The notes under the pieces are model-generated. The model searched no databases. It was not told the origin of the DNA and saw nothing but the letters and a program-made list of their open reading frames with translations. A DNA stretch of 64,000 nucleotides from contig CM060851.1 of NCBI GenBank assembly GCA_030737835.1, forward strand, positions 4,616,615 through 4,680,614. Reading direction: 5' to 3'. Made by a program: the position numbers and the translations under genes. Of the stretch, positions 10,763-22,041 are shown piece by piece; the stretch's first letter is position 1, and the number at the start of each line of letters is the position of its first letter. The stretch comes from Acorus gramineus (Eukaryota; Streptophyta; Magnoliopsida; Acorales; Acoraceae).

Positions 10763-11822
10763 TCCTTGTGTCTATGCTGAAGGATATTTAGAAAATCTGA
10801 CTAGATATTTTAGTGTCTGCCAATGCCATGTTAGAGAATGCTCTATTCTTAAGTGACATCCATGGAGAAAAATCGACATAGAAAGTAAAGATCTTGAAGG
10901 ATTATCAATCCATCAAAAAAATGTGCTTAATCTCCTGTCCAAATAATTTGTTATAAGGTCTAATCTTAATCGATGGCAGTCATAAGAATCGACAGTACGA
11001 AAATTGAAGATCTACTGTCCATTCGAGCCATGTTGACTTTGTTCCTGATACCATCCTATTCTTCCTAATCTAACAAATTCTAACATTATGCAATATGTAT
11101 AGACAAAATTAATGATTACAAATGGATGAAATCAGGTGCACTAAAGTCTATCTGCATCACAAAGCACATGGGGGTAAAGCGTGCTAATCAAAAACTTGGG
11201 AGGATCGTGAAACCAACCCACAAACACACATTTTTTTAATCAATATTAATAAAATCAATAAATCAGATCCGCATATTAAAGAGTAGATCTAGATCTCAGA
11301 ATGAGAATGACCATATAAAAATTATTGTGAACAGGAAGGAGATAATCAAATCAAAATTATAGAAGGTACAAAAACTAGTTACTTTAAATGTGGACTAACC
11401 CAACCCATATTTAGGAAGACCCACACAACTGCTAGTTTAAATTTATTACCGTTGTAGATTCCTCAAAATAAACCTTGTTCAAAATGTTTCCAATTTCAGA
11501 CAAAATCATCTAAATTAACCGTTAAAAACCATAGAAAATCTTGTGCATATTTTGAGGAATATGCGACTGTTATAAATTTGAACTAGCAGTGTGATCTGTT
11601 TTTAGACAGGAGATTAAGATAAGATCTTATAACAAATTTCTCTGGACAGAAGATGAAGCACACTTTTTTTTATGGATTGATAGTCCTTCATGATCTTTAT
11701 TTTCTATATCGATTTTTCTCCGTAGATGTCACTTAAGAATAAGAGCATTCTCTAGCATGGCATTGGAAACTGTCAAAGATCCAGTGAGATTTTCTAAATA
11801 TCCTTCAGCATAGACACAAGGA
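10763..11822. mobile_element. Foldback-type insertion with ~200-bp inverted arms
   Basis: The left arm (about 10763-10970, starting tccttgtgtctatgctgaag) is repeated in inverse orientation at about 11610-11822 (ending cttcagcatagacacaagga). About 640 bp lie between the arms. It splits the unit C glycosyltransferase relic between the segments matching AWQQF and LTNVAVSWHG. No target duplication is convincing and no coding sequence is seen, so the superfamily is unassigned. Confidence 0.75.
11427..11597. repeat. Nested inverted repeat (small foldback)
   Basis: The segment at about 11427-11475 (actgctagtttaaatttatt, then gattcctcaaaata) is repeated inverted at about 11549-11597 (tattttgaggaatatg, then aatttgaactagcagt). 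It lies beside the right arm of the larger inverted repeat and may be a separate MITE inserted within it. Confidence 0.65.
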
Positions 11823-12708
11823 CAGCACACTGGGGCACGAAATCTGACTGACCATTTTATTTTCTCACTGGCATGGATAATGGATCACCTATTAGACAAT
11901 ACTTGAGTTACTGTTTCAGTCCTCAGAAGCCTTGAAAAAATCATGTCCACTCATTTTGATGGAGAGAATTGCCAAATTTATTGAAAAGGTAAAATAATTT
12001 CTATCTTATGCTCACCATGTTGTAACCCTCAATCAATTTGGATCTGCCCACAAAAGGATTTATATCATACCAGATGAGCGTGTTCATATCATCCCTACTG
12101 GCATAGATGAGCATGTTCAGCTCATCACTTGGGCCTTCGGCATAGAAACCTCGGGTCAAACCAGTTAGCTGGATTCTACGATTCGATTTATGTTTCCATG
12201 AACCCCACACTTAGAGCTCAAGGATTGCACCATACATTGTTAGAAGCCATGCTACCATGATGTGAATGAAATTTGCTACCATTCATAAGGTTCCTATTTG
12301 TAGGACCGGAGATTGGTTACACATTTTTGCCTACTATGGCTTTGTTGGAGAAATCCTCTACAAGGTTCTCACAGATGGTAGTTGCCAGATTAAGAGCACT
12401 GAAGCTGTACACTGCCATGAAAATGGCAGCTGCTTATGAGGAAAATCTCTTCCTTTGCACATCAAATGAAATGGTGAGTGCAGCAAGTAAGAGTGTGAAT
12501 CATTGCAGTACCAACTTTTATCAGGTTACATTGGTCAGATGATAATTGGTTACTCGGCCATATTCTATGCAATTATCATATGAAATGTTAGGTGATGCCA
12601 TTTATAATACAATGCTCACTACTAGTGCAGCATCCATTATGTTTCAGTGGATGTTGAGTGCTTGTGCTTTAATTTTCATTTCTTTTCATTCAATCATTAC
12701 TAACCCTC

Positions 12709-12715
12709 TATAAAA
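12709..12715 (+). promoter_or_regulatory. TATA box of LTP gene C
   Basis: TATAAAA is placed 50 bp upstream of the ATG at 12765, mirroring LTP gene B. About 250 bp upstream the duplicated spacer and the end of the glycosyltransferase relic begin. Confidence 0.65.
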
Positions 12716-12764
12716 CCAGTATAATCACAACAATTGAACATGTGGAAAAGAAGAGAGGGAATCC

Positions 12765-13193
12765 ATGAAGAAGATCTTCTGCTTCCTTGTAATTCTTCTG
12801 ATTGCAATCATTGTAACACTTGAGAAGGCTGATGGAGCTGGTGAGTGCGGAAGATCCCCTGCCAATAGCATCGCGATGAGGCTCGCCCCCTGTGCGATGG
12901 CGAGTCAGGAGCCCCAGGCATCGGTGAACGAGAGGTGCTGCCAACAAGTGAAGATAATGGGACAGAATCCGAGCTGCCTCTGCGCAGTTCTGCTCTCAGA
13001 TACTGCAAAGTACGCCGGCGTTAAACCCGAAGTTGCTATCACGATCCCCAAGCGCTGCAACATCGCAGATCGACCTGTCGGGTACAGATGTGGAGGTGAG
13101 TAAACAAAAAAAATTCTTTCTTGAATTTTTTTGTTTGATTATAAACTGTTAAAAATGATTGATTGTGTGTCTGCAGCTTATACACTGCCCTGA
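12765..13193 (+). CDS. DIR1-like non-specific lipid-transfer protein, copy C
   Basis: Two exons, 12765-13095 and 13177-13193, joined over a GT-AG intron of 81 nt, give 115 residues. The signal peptide is residues 1-25. The eight cysteines are C28, C43, C58, C59, C71, C73, C98 and C109, with the same spacing as copy B. The protein ends RCGAYTLP, the usual DIR1-family terminus. The first half of the mature region differs from copy B at several sites (for example GRSPANSIAMR), while the second half is almost identical. Unlike copy B, intron retention meets a TAA at once (13101-13103). It is likely apoplastic and lipid-binding. Family assignment is strong; a defence role is inference from DIR1. 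Confidence 0.95.
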
Positions 13194-13931
13194 GGAGACA
13201 TGGGAATGGGGGTGTCAGGAAGAACTCTTGGTGGCTGCTTGTTTGATATGGTTTTGTTGTGGTATCTTCTCTCAGGCTATAAATATATATCACTGTACTG
13301 TTTGAATGTTGTTGATGGTTGTACTTGGTACCTTTAAATAATTATTAAAAACCTGAGATCCTGTTATGGATCCATATCTATGTTGTTTTTAAAACCTTTT
13401 GCTTCAATTAAATTCACGTGGTTGTATGTGTCACTAAACTATTGGAATTTGGAACCTTTAAACATTCTTAAATCATTTAATGGAATGACAGGCCAACTTT
13501 ACATGTTACTGAATTCTACCAAAAAAAAAAAAATTGAACAAACTTTACATGCTACCGAAGCTTAATTAGAGAAATACATTACATAATCTCAATCAAAAGC
13601 AAAGCAACCAAAGTTTGACCCTCAAACAAGTGGACGGTACAGATCCTCTCATCCACCCAAGACAAAGGTGAATTAGGTATTGTGGAACCGAAGTGTATAA
13701 AACATTGACTTTGTTTTGCTTTCTTTCTAAAAGTTTGGCTCGAGATCTGCAATAAAGCCATAATAAGGTTCAATCAAGTCAAGCCTTGTAAATGTTAGTG
13801 CATGAGAGCATTATATGCGGAGTTTGACAAAAAAAACACTGCAAACAAACACCCCTCATGTGCCCACCCCACTCTCAATGCTTTATTTAAGGCACCATCT
13901 TCAAAGTGTGTGAAGAACGAAAGAAAAAGAT
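13194..13931. other. Spacer between LTP C and the intact glycosyltransferase
   Basis: I see no gene. The first ~150 bp should be the LTP 3' UTR. A TATA-like tttatttaa at 13882-13890, about 42 bp before the next ATG, is a plausible promoter for the gene at 13932. The block is not homologous to the spacers before the two glycosyltransferase relics. Confidence 0.5.
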
Positions 13932-15428
13932 ATGGCAAAGAACCAATACCACCACCACAACAACAACATCTCCTCCCCCCAAATCAGCCTCCATTTCTGC
14001 TACTTCCTCTTCGCCCTGGCCTTGATCTCCTTCATTCCCTTCCTCTACTTCTCCATCAACCCATGCAAGACCCAGAACCTCAATTTCTTCTCTTCGAAAG
14101 CCGCCGCGGACCCGCCATCATTTTCCGGTCACCTTGACTCCCTCCCCTTTGCGTGGAACCACCTCACTTTTTCCTCGAACCCGCCTCCCAAACGCCTCAA
14201 CATAGCCCTCTTCGTCAAGAAATGGCCGCGCGGGGACCGCGCGGGGGGGCTCGAGCGCCACGCGCTCACGCTCCACCTCGCGCTCGCCGCGCGCGGACAC
14301 GCCACGCACGTCTTCACCGTCTACCCGGGCGCGCGCCCCCCTCCCGAGCTCTCCCCGCCCAACCTCCACTACCACTTCTCCGCCCCGACCCGGTCCGGGG
14401 GCCTCGACCAGGGCCTCGCGTGGCAGCAGTTCCTCGCTGCCAATTCCACGCGCGCGTTCGACGTCATCCACACGGAGTCGGTTGGGCTTCACCACTTTCA
14501 CGCGCGCAACCTCACCAACGTCGCTGTGTCGTGGCATGGCATCGCCTATGAGTGCGTGCACTCCGACATCGCGCAGGACCTCGCGCGCTCGCCGGGCGAG
14601 CCGCGCCCGGTGAAGCTCAAGAGTAGCATAGCGGATAGGGTATTCAAGGTGATCGAGGAGGTGAAGTTTTTCGATGACTACGCGCACCACGTCGCGACCA
14701 GCGACCACGTAGGGGACATACTGAGGAGGATTTACATGATCCCGCAAGAGAGGGTGCATGTCATACTCAATGGGGTTGATGAGAGGATCTTCAAGCATGA
14801 CCCAAGCCGTGGATTGGCCTTCCGGCGCAAGCATGGCGTGCCAGAATCTGCAAAGTTGGTGCTCGGGATGTCGGGGAGGTTGGTGAAGGACAAAGGCCAC
14901 CCCATCATGGTTGAGGCACTGAAACAGATATTCAGAGAGAATGCATTGCTTTTGAAGGATGTTTATTTGCTTGTCGCCGGAGACGGTCCGTGGGGCGACC
15001 GATACCGCGAGCTTGGAAAGAACATGCTCGTGCTCGGCCCGCTGGACCGCCCGGTGCTCTCTGACTTCTACAATGCAATTGACGTGTTCGTGCACCCGAC
15101 ACTTCGGGCACAGGGACTGGACCAGACCGTGCTCGAGGCGATGCTATCAGGCAAGCCTGTGATGGTGGCGAGGTTTGCTGGGATCACGGAGTCGGCAATA
15201 GTGGGGCCGGAGATGGGGTATGTGTTCTCACCCAAGGTGGTGCAGCTGAAGGAGAATCTGTATAGGGTGATCAGGGATGGGCAAGGCGCGTTGTTGAAGA
15301 AAGGCGAGGCTGCGAAACAGAGGGCTCTGAAGCTGTTCACTGCCTCGAAGATGGCGGCGGCTTTCGAGAGGATGTTCCTCTGCATCTCCAATGAAGAGTA
15401 CTGCAGATATCCACTCCCTTCAGACTAA
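13932..15428 (+). CDS. GT4-type glycosyltransferase (type II membrane protein)
   Basis: This intronless gene encodes 498 residues. A short cytosolic N-terminus rich in His/Asn is followed by one membrane anchor (about 18-42), so it is probably a Golgi or ER type II enzyme. The N-terminal GT-B half runs from about residue 88 (RLNIALFVKKWP, GGLERHALTLHLALAARGH). It includes TNVAVSWHGIAYE near 195-208. The C-terminal Glycos_transf_1 half has ILNGVDERIF, LGMSGRLVKDKGHP (near 312-325), LLVAGDGPWG and TVLEAMLSGKPVMVARFAGITE near 398-420, containing the acidic sugar-nucleotide-binding motif. Donor and acceptor are unknown. GC content is extreme over residues 60-220 and falls afterwards, a monocot-like gradient. 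Two decayed paralogues precede it at 6.4-7.0 and 10.4-12.5 kb. The long antisense ORFs are GC-driven shadows. Confidence 0.9.
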   Translation: MAKNQYHHHNNNISSPQISLHFCYFLFALALISFIPFLYFSINPCKTQNLNFFSSKAAADPPSFSGHLDSLPFAWNHLTFSSNPPPKRLNIALFVKKWPRGDRAGGLERHALTLHLALAARGHATHVFTVYPGARPPPELSPPNLHYHFSAPTRSGGLDQGLAWQQFLAANSTRAFDVIHTESVGLHHFHARNLTNVAVSWHGIAYECVHSDIAQDLARSPGEPRPVKLKSSIADRVFKVIEEVKFFDDYAHHVATSDHVGDILRRIYMIPQERVHVILNGVDERIFKHDPSRGLAFRRKHGVPESAKLVLGMSGRLVKDKGHPIMVEALKQIFRENALLLKDVYLLVAGDGPWGDRYRELGKNMLVLGPLDRPVLSDFYNAIDVFVHPTLRAQGLDQTVLEAMLSGKPVMVARFAGITESAIVGPEMGYVFSPKVVQLKENLYRVIRDGQGALLKKGEAAKQRALKLFTASKMAAAFERMFLCISNEEYCRYPLPSD

Positions 15429-16864
15429 AAAGACAAACCACATTGTACAAAACTGTAGTGTTTGGAGAGCTACTTCATTGTTTCAGGAGGTGCTGAAAGT
15501 TTTGTGGCCAATACAACTGAAATTTAATTCTTTGTTTGAAACAATAACCAATGCATATGGAAATGAATATCATAGTTCTCAAAGCATTTTTTTTTTTGGC
15601 TAACATTGTTATATATATCATTCACGATGACATATCTGTAAGAGACATTGCCACCATTTCAATTACAAACCATGATCATCACTACACACATACCAAGAAC
15701 ACCCACACATACTATAGAAGTTTTGCATAAGATTCACACCACGCTACAGACAAACAACCACCAGAACCTTCCAAACTCCCTACAATTAAGGTTGGGGCTG
15801 GGAGGAGACTAAAAGTTCCATCACAACATAAAAAATTCCACATGACATCGGTTTTAAACCCATAAGAAAAAAAAGGGGATAACTTGGATCATGTGGGATT
15901 CATTAGGTGATGTCCTAGCAGGAGAAACTGACTAAACATTCTCCCAATCGTTTTTTTGGAAACAAACTACAATCAAACAAAGCAGATACCGTCGGTATTA
16001 CATCAATCTATCAAAGTGCATTGACTCCAAAATCCCTGTAAAAGAAAAATAAAACCTGCATCAGTTGATTCAGTTTCAGGGCATGTATAAGCAGTCATGA
16101 AGCAAAATTTCACTGTTATAGAATGCTCAGGCTAACTCACGGTTATAGAATGTTCATATCATACATCAATTGACACTTACAACTACATAGGAAAAGAAAT
16201 TTTCCACATACGAGGGTATTATAACATAAATTATCCCAAGAGAGATCCACCTATATGCACTTCAATTACTATTATTTTTGGCTAAGCTTATTAATCATTT
16301 TATTTTCACACATCATCAAGTGAATAAGCCAAAGGCCAGAACAATAATATTCATGAATAATTTATAATCATCATAGTTCCATTGAATAGCTATGCAATGA
16401 AATAAAAAATAAAATGAAAAAAGCAAGTGTGATGGTAATCATGGCGGGATGCATACAATGAAATCAATAGTCATATTATGCCTTGTTTATCTTCTAAATG
16501 CATATGCCAGCATGCCGATTAGCACATCCTAAACCAGCACTAAAAACAGATGCACAGGTCCACTTCAATCCTAAAACACATTTCCAGAAAGAAAAACCAG
16601 TCTCATCATTCAGCGACATGGGCTACATTATATTCTTCTAATAGCATTTATCTAAAAAGTCCTATAAAAATATTTATTAGCAAGCAGAACATAAATAAAA
16701 ATATTAAAAAAAGTTATGTTCATCACCCAAGATGAATGGAAAAATATCCTCTAAAACTGAGAAATCAATAAATCACCAATACATAAAAAATTCAGGGAAG
16801 CAGTTAAAGTATGGCGATGTCATCTTACATAAGTGGAGAATGCAATTCCATTCCCAATATGGCT
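15429..16864. other. Convergent 3' regions, no gene seen
   Basis: This stretch separates two convergent genes: the glycosyltransferase (+) ending at 15428 and the unknown-function gene (-) ending at 16865. It should contain both 3' UTRs. No ORF or repeat boundary stands out. Confidence 0.5.
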
Positions 16865-19800
16865 TCAGTAGTAGAGTGACCCTGAAAAACAAAAAATTCA
16901 ATCTTAAAATGAGATAAATTGCATGTTTTTAATTTATGTTTCTCATTAAAATGCTATAAATTCAATACCTTTCCACCAATTTCCTCTAGAAGCAGAGTCT
17001 TTTTCATCTGGATCATCATCTCTGTACATCTGATGTTAAAGATGTTTCAATCAGTTGAATATTAAATTAATAAAACTAAACAATATATATACAATTTTTG
17101 TCTAAAATTTGGAGAGATTCAGAGATACAGAATTACTAACTTTGTTTGTTTCAGAAGCACTTTTTGGTGGAGGGCAGTATTCTCGGCCACCATAAAACAG
17201 AGATGAGCTCAGAAAGCATGGTTCCACCTTGTTTTCACTTGAACTGCTTTGGAAAATACTGTCTGCAAAGAGAACAGAATAAAAGTTAAAATCACTTTGA
17301 AATCTAGTAAATTGCTCATTAGAAAACTAAAACACATCACAAATTTTAAGCCGCGGATAAAAACCATGATACAAAAAGCCATCAACAAGCTAATAGCAAC
17401 AAAATACAGGCTGTTTTTCCATCTATATAGTATATATATAAAACTGCAATATTTAACACTTCAGCTGCATCGAAGACGCATGCTAACCTATAAAAGAGCT
17501 TCCTAATAGTTGATGGAAATCGATAAAGGGGGCTGATAAGCACTCTATACATACTGTTACATCGTGAAATTTTGCTCTATCAGAGCCTGCATGTAGAAAG
17601 CAGGCCCATTTATAAGATGCTCTTCTAATATACTATTGGAGATAACCAAAGAAGATAGATGTGAAAGACAAATAGAAAATAAAATGACAGATCTGGCCAG
17701 CAATGATCCAACCATGTTATACCAAACCAGCTGGCTCAACTATCTAAATTATCAACTCAAACAAAAACTTTTAGCACAATAGGAATATTCATAAGAAAGG
17801 ATTTTCAAAGAAAACTAAAATGACCCTTAAAAGAGATAAACATGGTTATTAGGGGAAAAAAACTGACTCGATGGGGAAAAACAAATAATCTTTAGAGGAA
17901 AGTATAATAATCAGAAAGGATACCCAATTCAGGTACGGATGGAAAGAAAAACATGTTCATGTTCTTTATTTCTAAAAAGAAGATAAATAAAATGGTGTAC
18001 ATCCTTTGTCAAAAAGGTGAGTTTCGCTAAAGGAAACACTAAAGACGTTCAATTATTTCCAGCCATTTGGATTACCCAGGAGGTACAACGTTTTCTTTTT
18101 TTTATGAAGAAAAACCCAGGAGGCACAACTTACACATGATGTCAATATCAAAAATTGTATTAAAATCTTTAGTTAACCCTTTAAATTTCTTTCCAAATAA
18201 TCAATCATATCTTTCCTAAACCATAAACATAATGTCATGTTCTAAGCCACCTAGTGAATTCCATGCTGCATCTCTAATTAAGCACGATGTCATGACAACA
18301 TTATTGTCTGACATGTAGGATCAAGACATATTTTGTTGGACATCTTGTTATTTATTAAAACATCATCAACTCCCAAGAGGCCGAGCCACTGAAATCTCCA
18401 AAAAAACAAATAGAGCACTCTACAGATAGCTCATGATGCATCATGATTCATGAGGCTATGAATATGATGGGAAGCGATAGCATTGCAGGTTAAAAAAAAT
18501 TAACTAGAGAATTTACCATAAATGAACAATCAGTAGGATTTTCTTAATCATTAAAGATAAAGCAAAGATGTCCATATCATATAACTGCTTGATCAGGCAC
18601 AAGGGTTATTAAGAGAGATGATATGTTTGCATATTATCAATCTTCAAGAAAGATCGAATTCAAAATTGCATGCAATTCCCAAAATCTCCTTTGCATACAG
18701 GTTATGTCATTATCATTTACCATTCCTGGGCCTACAATCTCATTAGAGCTTAACAAATTCTGAAGTTCACATTAAAATTCATTTTTCTAAATTTCTTAAA
18801 AAAATGGAAAATAATGAATATCTGAAAAAGCTCAAAGATACGATGTATGACCTCAATTTAAGGGCTTAACAAAATTAGATTATTAAGTTCCAAAAAAATA
18901 ATACGATAAAATTGGTCTCAGTTAAATGAAGTTCAGTCACTCAAATTACACTATGGTGTGTGAGCTGGAGTAGAAAATACCACACGCCAATATAGAATCT
19001 AATGGCATGGTAGATATATTGGCAAAAGTTTTCTGCCCTTCAAGATTATTGATATCGTTTCTCCTTGTCCTTGTTGTTTTGCTTCCTCTGCAGCAAGGCT
19101 TGTCGGTTTATATTGTAGGTTAGCTTTTATTCTAAATGAACGAGATGGGTAAAAAAAAAAGATATCCAAAAACACCCTACCCACTATAGCAGTATAAAGA
19201 CAAAAAAGAAAAAAAAGAAGAAGATAGGCAGCAGATCTTAGAAATCATGCATCCAAAAGACCAGCTTTGAAAAGTGCTACCACATCTTTTATCTCAACTG
19301 CTTTCATAAATTCAAAATCACATGCAAAATATAAAAGGCAAACTTATTTATGTGTTATGACAACTTAGATTATCAAAGTAACCCTACAAACCAATAATTT
19401 GATCCCCCCAAAAAAGAAAGAATAACCCACTAATTAACACGCCACGTGTGTCAGATTAACACTGTGGCCTACTTTCAAGGAAGCCAAACAAGAAGAGGTA
19501 TAACATCATTTATACAAAAACACATAATTCATTGTGAAAAAATAATGAATCCCATGGCATGGCAGAGGATAAGATGAACCTTTTAGAAGACTTCCATCAC
19601 CTCAATGCTTTCACTAGTGAAGAGGGCAAGTGCTTCGTAAAACAGAATGGAACTGCCCTTTATAAGCTCTGATCCCAATATAAACCCAATCAAACCATGC
19701 TACAAGTGGATAATAAGCCAGATGAGGCAAGAAAAATAATCTCCATACAACCCAAATGCATGCATCACACACTTACATCCAACAGTCAACATATGAAGCT

Positions 19801-20822
19801 CTATTAAGAAATAGATAATGATGATCAAAATCAACATGTATCTCACCCATATCTACGAAGTACAAAATCTTACAAGCATCAAACGCAACCATATGAGAGA
19901 CGGTCATGTTGATCTAACACAGATCATATATAAAACACCTATCAGCATATAATCCTCTCTTTGAACCAAACAACCACAATATAACAGGTTCTGCTACACC
20001 AAGAAACAAACCCAATATATATACAGAGGCACATTATCAATACATCAGAACCACATACTTATACAATGATCAAAGACATGACGAAACCGTTCACAAACCT
20101 GAAGTAGTAGGCCTTGAGCTCCAGACCTGATGTTCCTGCTTCCTCCATGTTCCCAGCCCTTCGAACTGCGAGGTTTGCCTTTCCGGCATCTGGAAGTCCC
20201 AAAATCAAAACAAAAATTGTTTATATAATAGAAAAAAAAAACAGTTCATTAAATAGAAACAAAGAAGAATCTAACATAGTTGACACAAAACAACAAACAC
20301 CACGTCTATAACTCAAGTATTTAAAAAACAACATAAAATCAATACAAATCCAATGATAAAATCTAGATTTCTGTAACACCTCAACCAGTATAAACACGAG
20401 ACTATACAGACAATGTGACCTTTCTTTGAGACCCTCCAATAAAACAACGCTATCTATTAAAAAAACATTCATTGACAAAGCAATCAAGAACCCAAAAACC
20501 AAATAAAGTGATGACCAAATTCAATAAAAAAAAATAACCCCAAAAAAAAGAGAAACCCATGATAAAGCGCCCCCAAAACAAGAAAACCCAAAACCCAAAG
20601 ACATCAAAAAAAAAAAAAACATTCAAAAACAGAGTCTCCCAAAGAAAGAAAGAAAGAAAGCGAGGGATATACCGCAAAGACAGAATCGAAGATCCCCGAA
20701 CGACCCGAAGACGAACTCTCCGTCGCCGGCGCCGATGACTCCTTCGACCCGAAAAGCTCCGAAACGATCGAAGACGACGTCGATGACGAATCCGCCGAAC
20801 CCGTCGATTTCTTCCCCTCCAT
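16865..20822 (-). CDS. Plant-specific protein of unknown function, five exons, 146 residues
   Basis: Exons (minus) are 20822-20673, 20189-20099, 17262-17141, 17029-16969 and 16881-16865. All introns are GT-AG, and phases join to 147 codons including TGA. The protein starts MEGKKSTGSADSSS, with SELFGSKESS (residues 21-30) and SGIFDSVFA (42-50). It then has NKVEPCFLSSSLFYGGREY (about 82-100) and ends SRGNWWKGSLYY. These blocks belong to a conserved land-plant family whose members I recall as Arabidopsis At1g13390/At3g25870. No enzymatic motif, signal peptide or membrane segment is present. Serine richness and the invariant C-terminus suggest an adaptor or short-motif protein, but the function is unknown. 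Intron 2 is 2.8 kb. The exon model is by eye, supported by phase consistency at every junction. Confidence 0.85.
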
Positions 20823-21165
20823 TCCTCCCTCCAAAGAAACTAAACATAACTCATTCATCAAATCACATCATTCAACAACAAAAAAACAAATACAAAACAA
20901 AACAAAAAAACCAACCGAAACAGAACAGAAAAAACTCACAGAGTCTGAACCAACACACAAACAATAATGGAAACCGAGAAAAACCCACGGAGAGGTTTGG
21001 GAGAAGAAACACGTGAGAGAGAAAGATAAGGACTACTTGGGGCGTTTTATAGAGAGAGACGACGTGAAACTGTTGTGCCTTCCTCATTTAAAAGTCCCCT
21101 CTTTAATATCATATGAGACGTTTGGGCCCATCACATCCGTCCAAGTGGGGGTTAGATCCACGTGG
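20823..21165 (-). promoter_or_regulatory. Promoter and leader of the minus-strand unknown-function gene
   Basis: On the minus strand, TATAAAA lies at 21045-21051 within a CT-rich stretch, so transcription should start near 21015. A G-box CACGTG lies at 21010-21015. Further upstream are a perfect CCACGTGG at 21158-21165 beside a CCAAT-type motif, and a palindromic TGGGCCCA (TCP/site II type) at 21123-21130. A GTGAGT near 20936-20941 and a pyrimidine-rich AG near 20845 allow a 5' UTR intron of about 95 bp. G-box sites suggest bZIP/bHLH control (inference). Confidence 0.55.
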
Positions 21166-21570
21166 ACCAATCGGGGACGTACGTTTGTCCTTCCCAAGAT
21201 GGATAGTAACGGCCACGCCCTCCCTCTCCGGCGTCACCCAATGCGGATGTGGTGGGGGTGTTTTTTTTTTGTTTTTTTGAATGAGTACTAATCAGGTATC
21301 CATTAATAAATTTAATAGAAAAAAAATGAGAGGATCGTAAATTTTTACATTTACATTATAAGTTCTTCCTTTATTTTTTATAATAAGATTAAAAATAAGA
21401 CTGATTGAAATGTATTTTTTTTATAATTTGGTATTAATATACTACATGTTGAATTGTTGATATGGAATGTATCTTGTTATTTGAATTATTAATTTATTTA
21501 AAATATATGATTTTTTAAACAATTTTTTAATTGAAAATTGATTTTTTTTTTTTTGAAGTAAAAGTATAAA

Positions 21571-22041
21571 TTTGCTATCTGATTTCAATAGGATAATCGA
21601 ATTACAAATTCTGAATTGGATGAGGAGATAAGAAAGAGGACTAAACAAGAAAACCTAAAAACATGCGGTACGAAGGAGTCCCACTTATTCTCCTGATATG
21701 AGCAAGCTCTTCGAAATATCACTTCATTGCACGTACCCTAATAATGTCCACGTCTCAGTCGATATAATGGTTTGAGAGCATGTGCCTTCCTCTCTGCAGG
21801 TATTCTCAAAATTCGCTATCTGATTTCAATTGAATAATCGAATTACAAATTCTGAATTGATGAGAGGATAAAAAAAAGGACTAAACAAGAAAATCTAAAA
21901 ACATGCGGTACGAAGGAGTCCCACTTATTCTCCTGATATGAGCAAGCTCTTCGAAATATCACTTCATTGCAGGTACCCTAATATTGTCCACGTCTCAGTC
22001 GATATAATGGTTTGAGAGCATGTGCCTTCCTCTCTGCAGGT
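21571..22041. repeat. Direct tandem duplication, ~240-bp unit
   Basis: Unit 1 (21571-21801) and unit 2 (21812-22041) are nearly identical over about 230 bp, including acatgcggtacgaaggagtc and gcctctctgcaggt-like ends. They differ by a few substitutions and single-base indels. They are separated by ten bases and lie about 750 bp upstream of the minus-strand gene. No ORF crosses both units and no element boundary is evident. Confidence 0.85.

Larger units (their letters stand above)
10361..12475 (+). pseudogene. GT4 glycosyltransferase relic, unit C, split by a foldback element
   Basis: Disabled segments follow the order of the intact gene at 13932-15428. About 10600-10650 gives a LALLVRNGHAHTF-like stretch (intact: LHLALAARGHATHVF). 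About 10697-10730 gives AWEQF. About 11855-11885 matches the VSWHG region. About 12050-12120 gives a RIYIIPDERVHIIPTGIDE-like stretch (intact: RRIYMIPQERVHVILNGVDE). About 12300-12475 gives GPEIGYTF then RALKLYTAMKMAAA and NLFLCTSNE. Frameshifts and stops are frequent, and a 1.06-kb inverted-repeat element interrupts it at 10763-11822. The last piece retains more similarity than the relic in unit B. Confidence 0.85.

Noticed and set aside
14118-15095. 325-codon ORF antisense to the GT4 gene
   Set aside because: The high-GC sense codons remove stops on the other strand. The product is Arg/Val/Glu-rich without domain features, and the sense strand encodes a clear glycosyltransferase.
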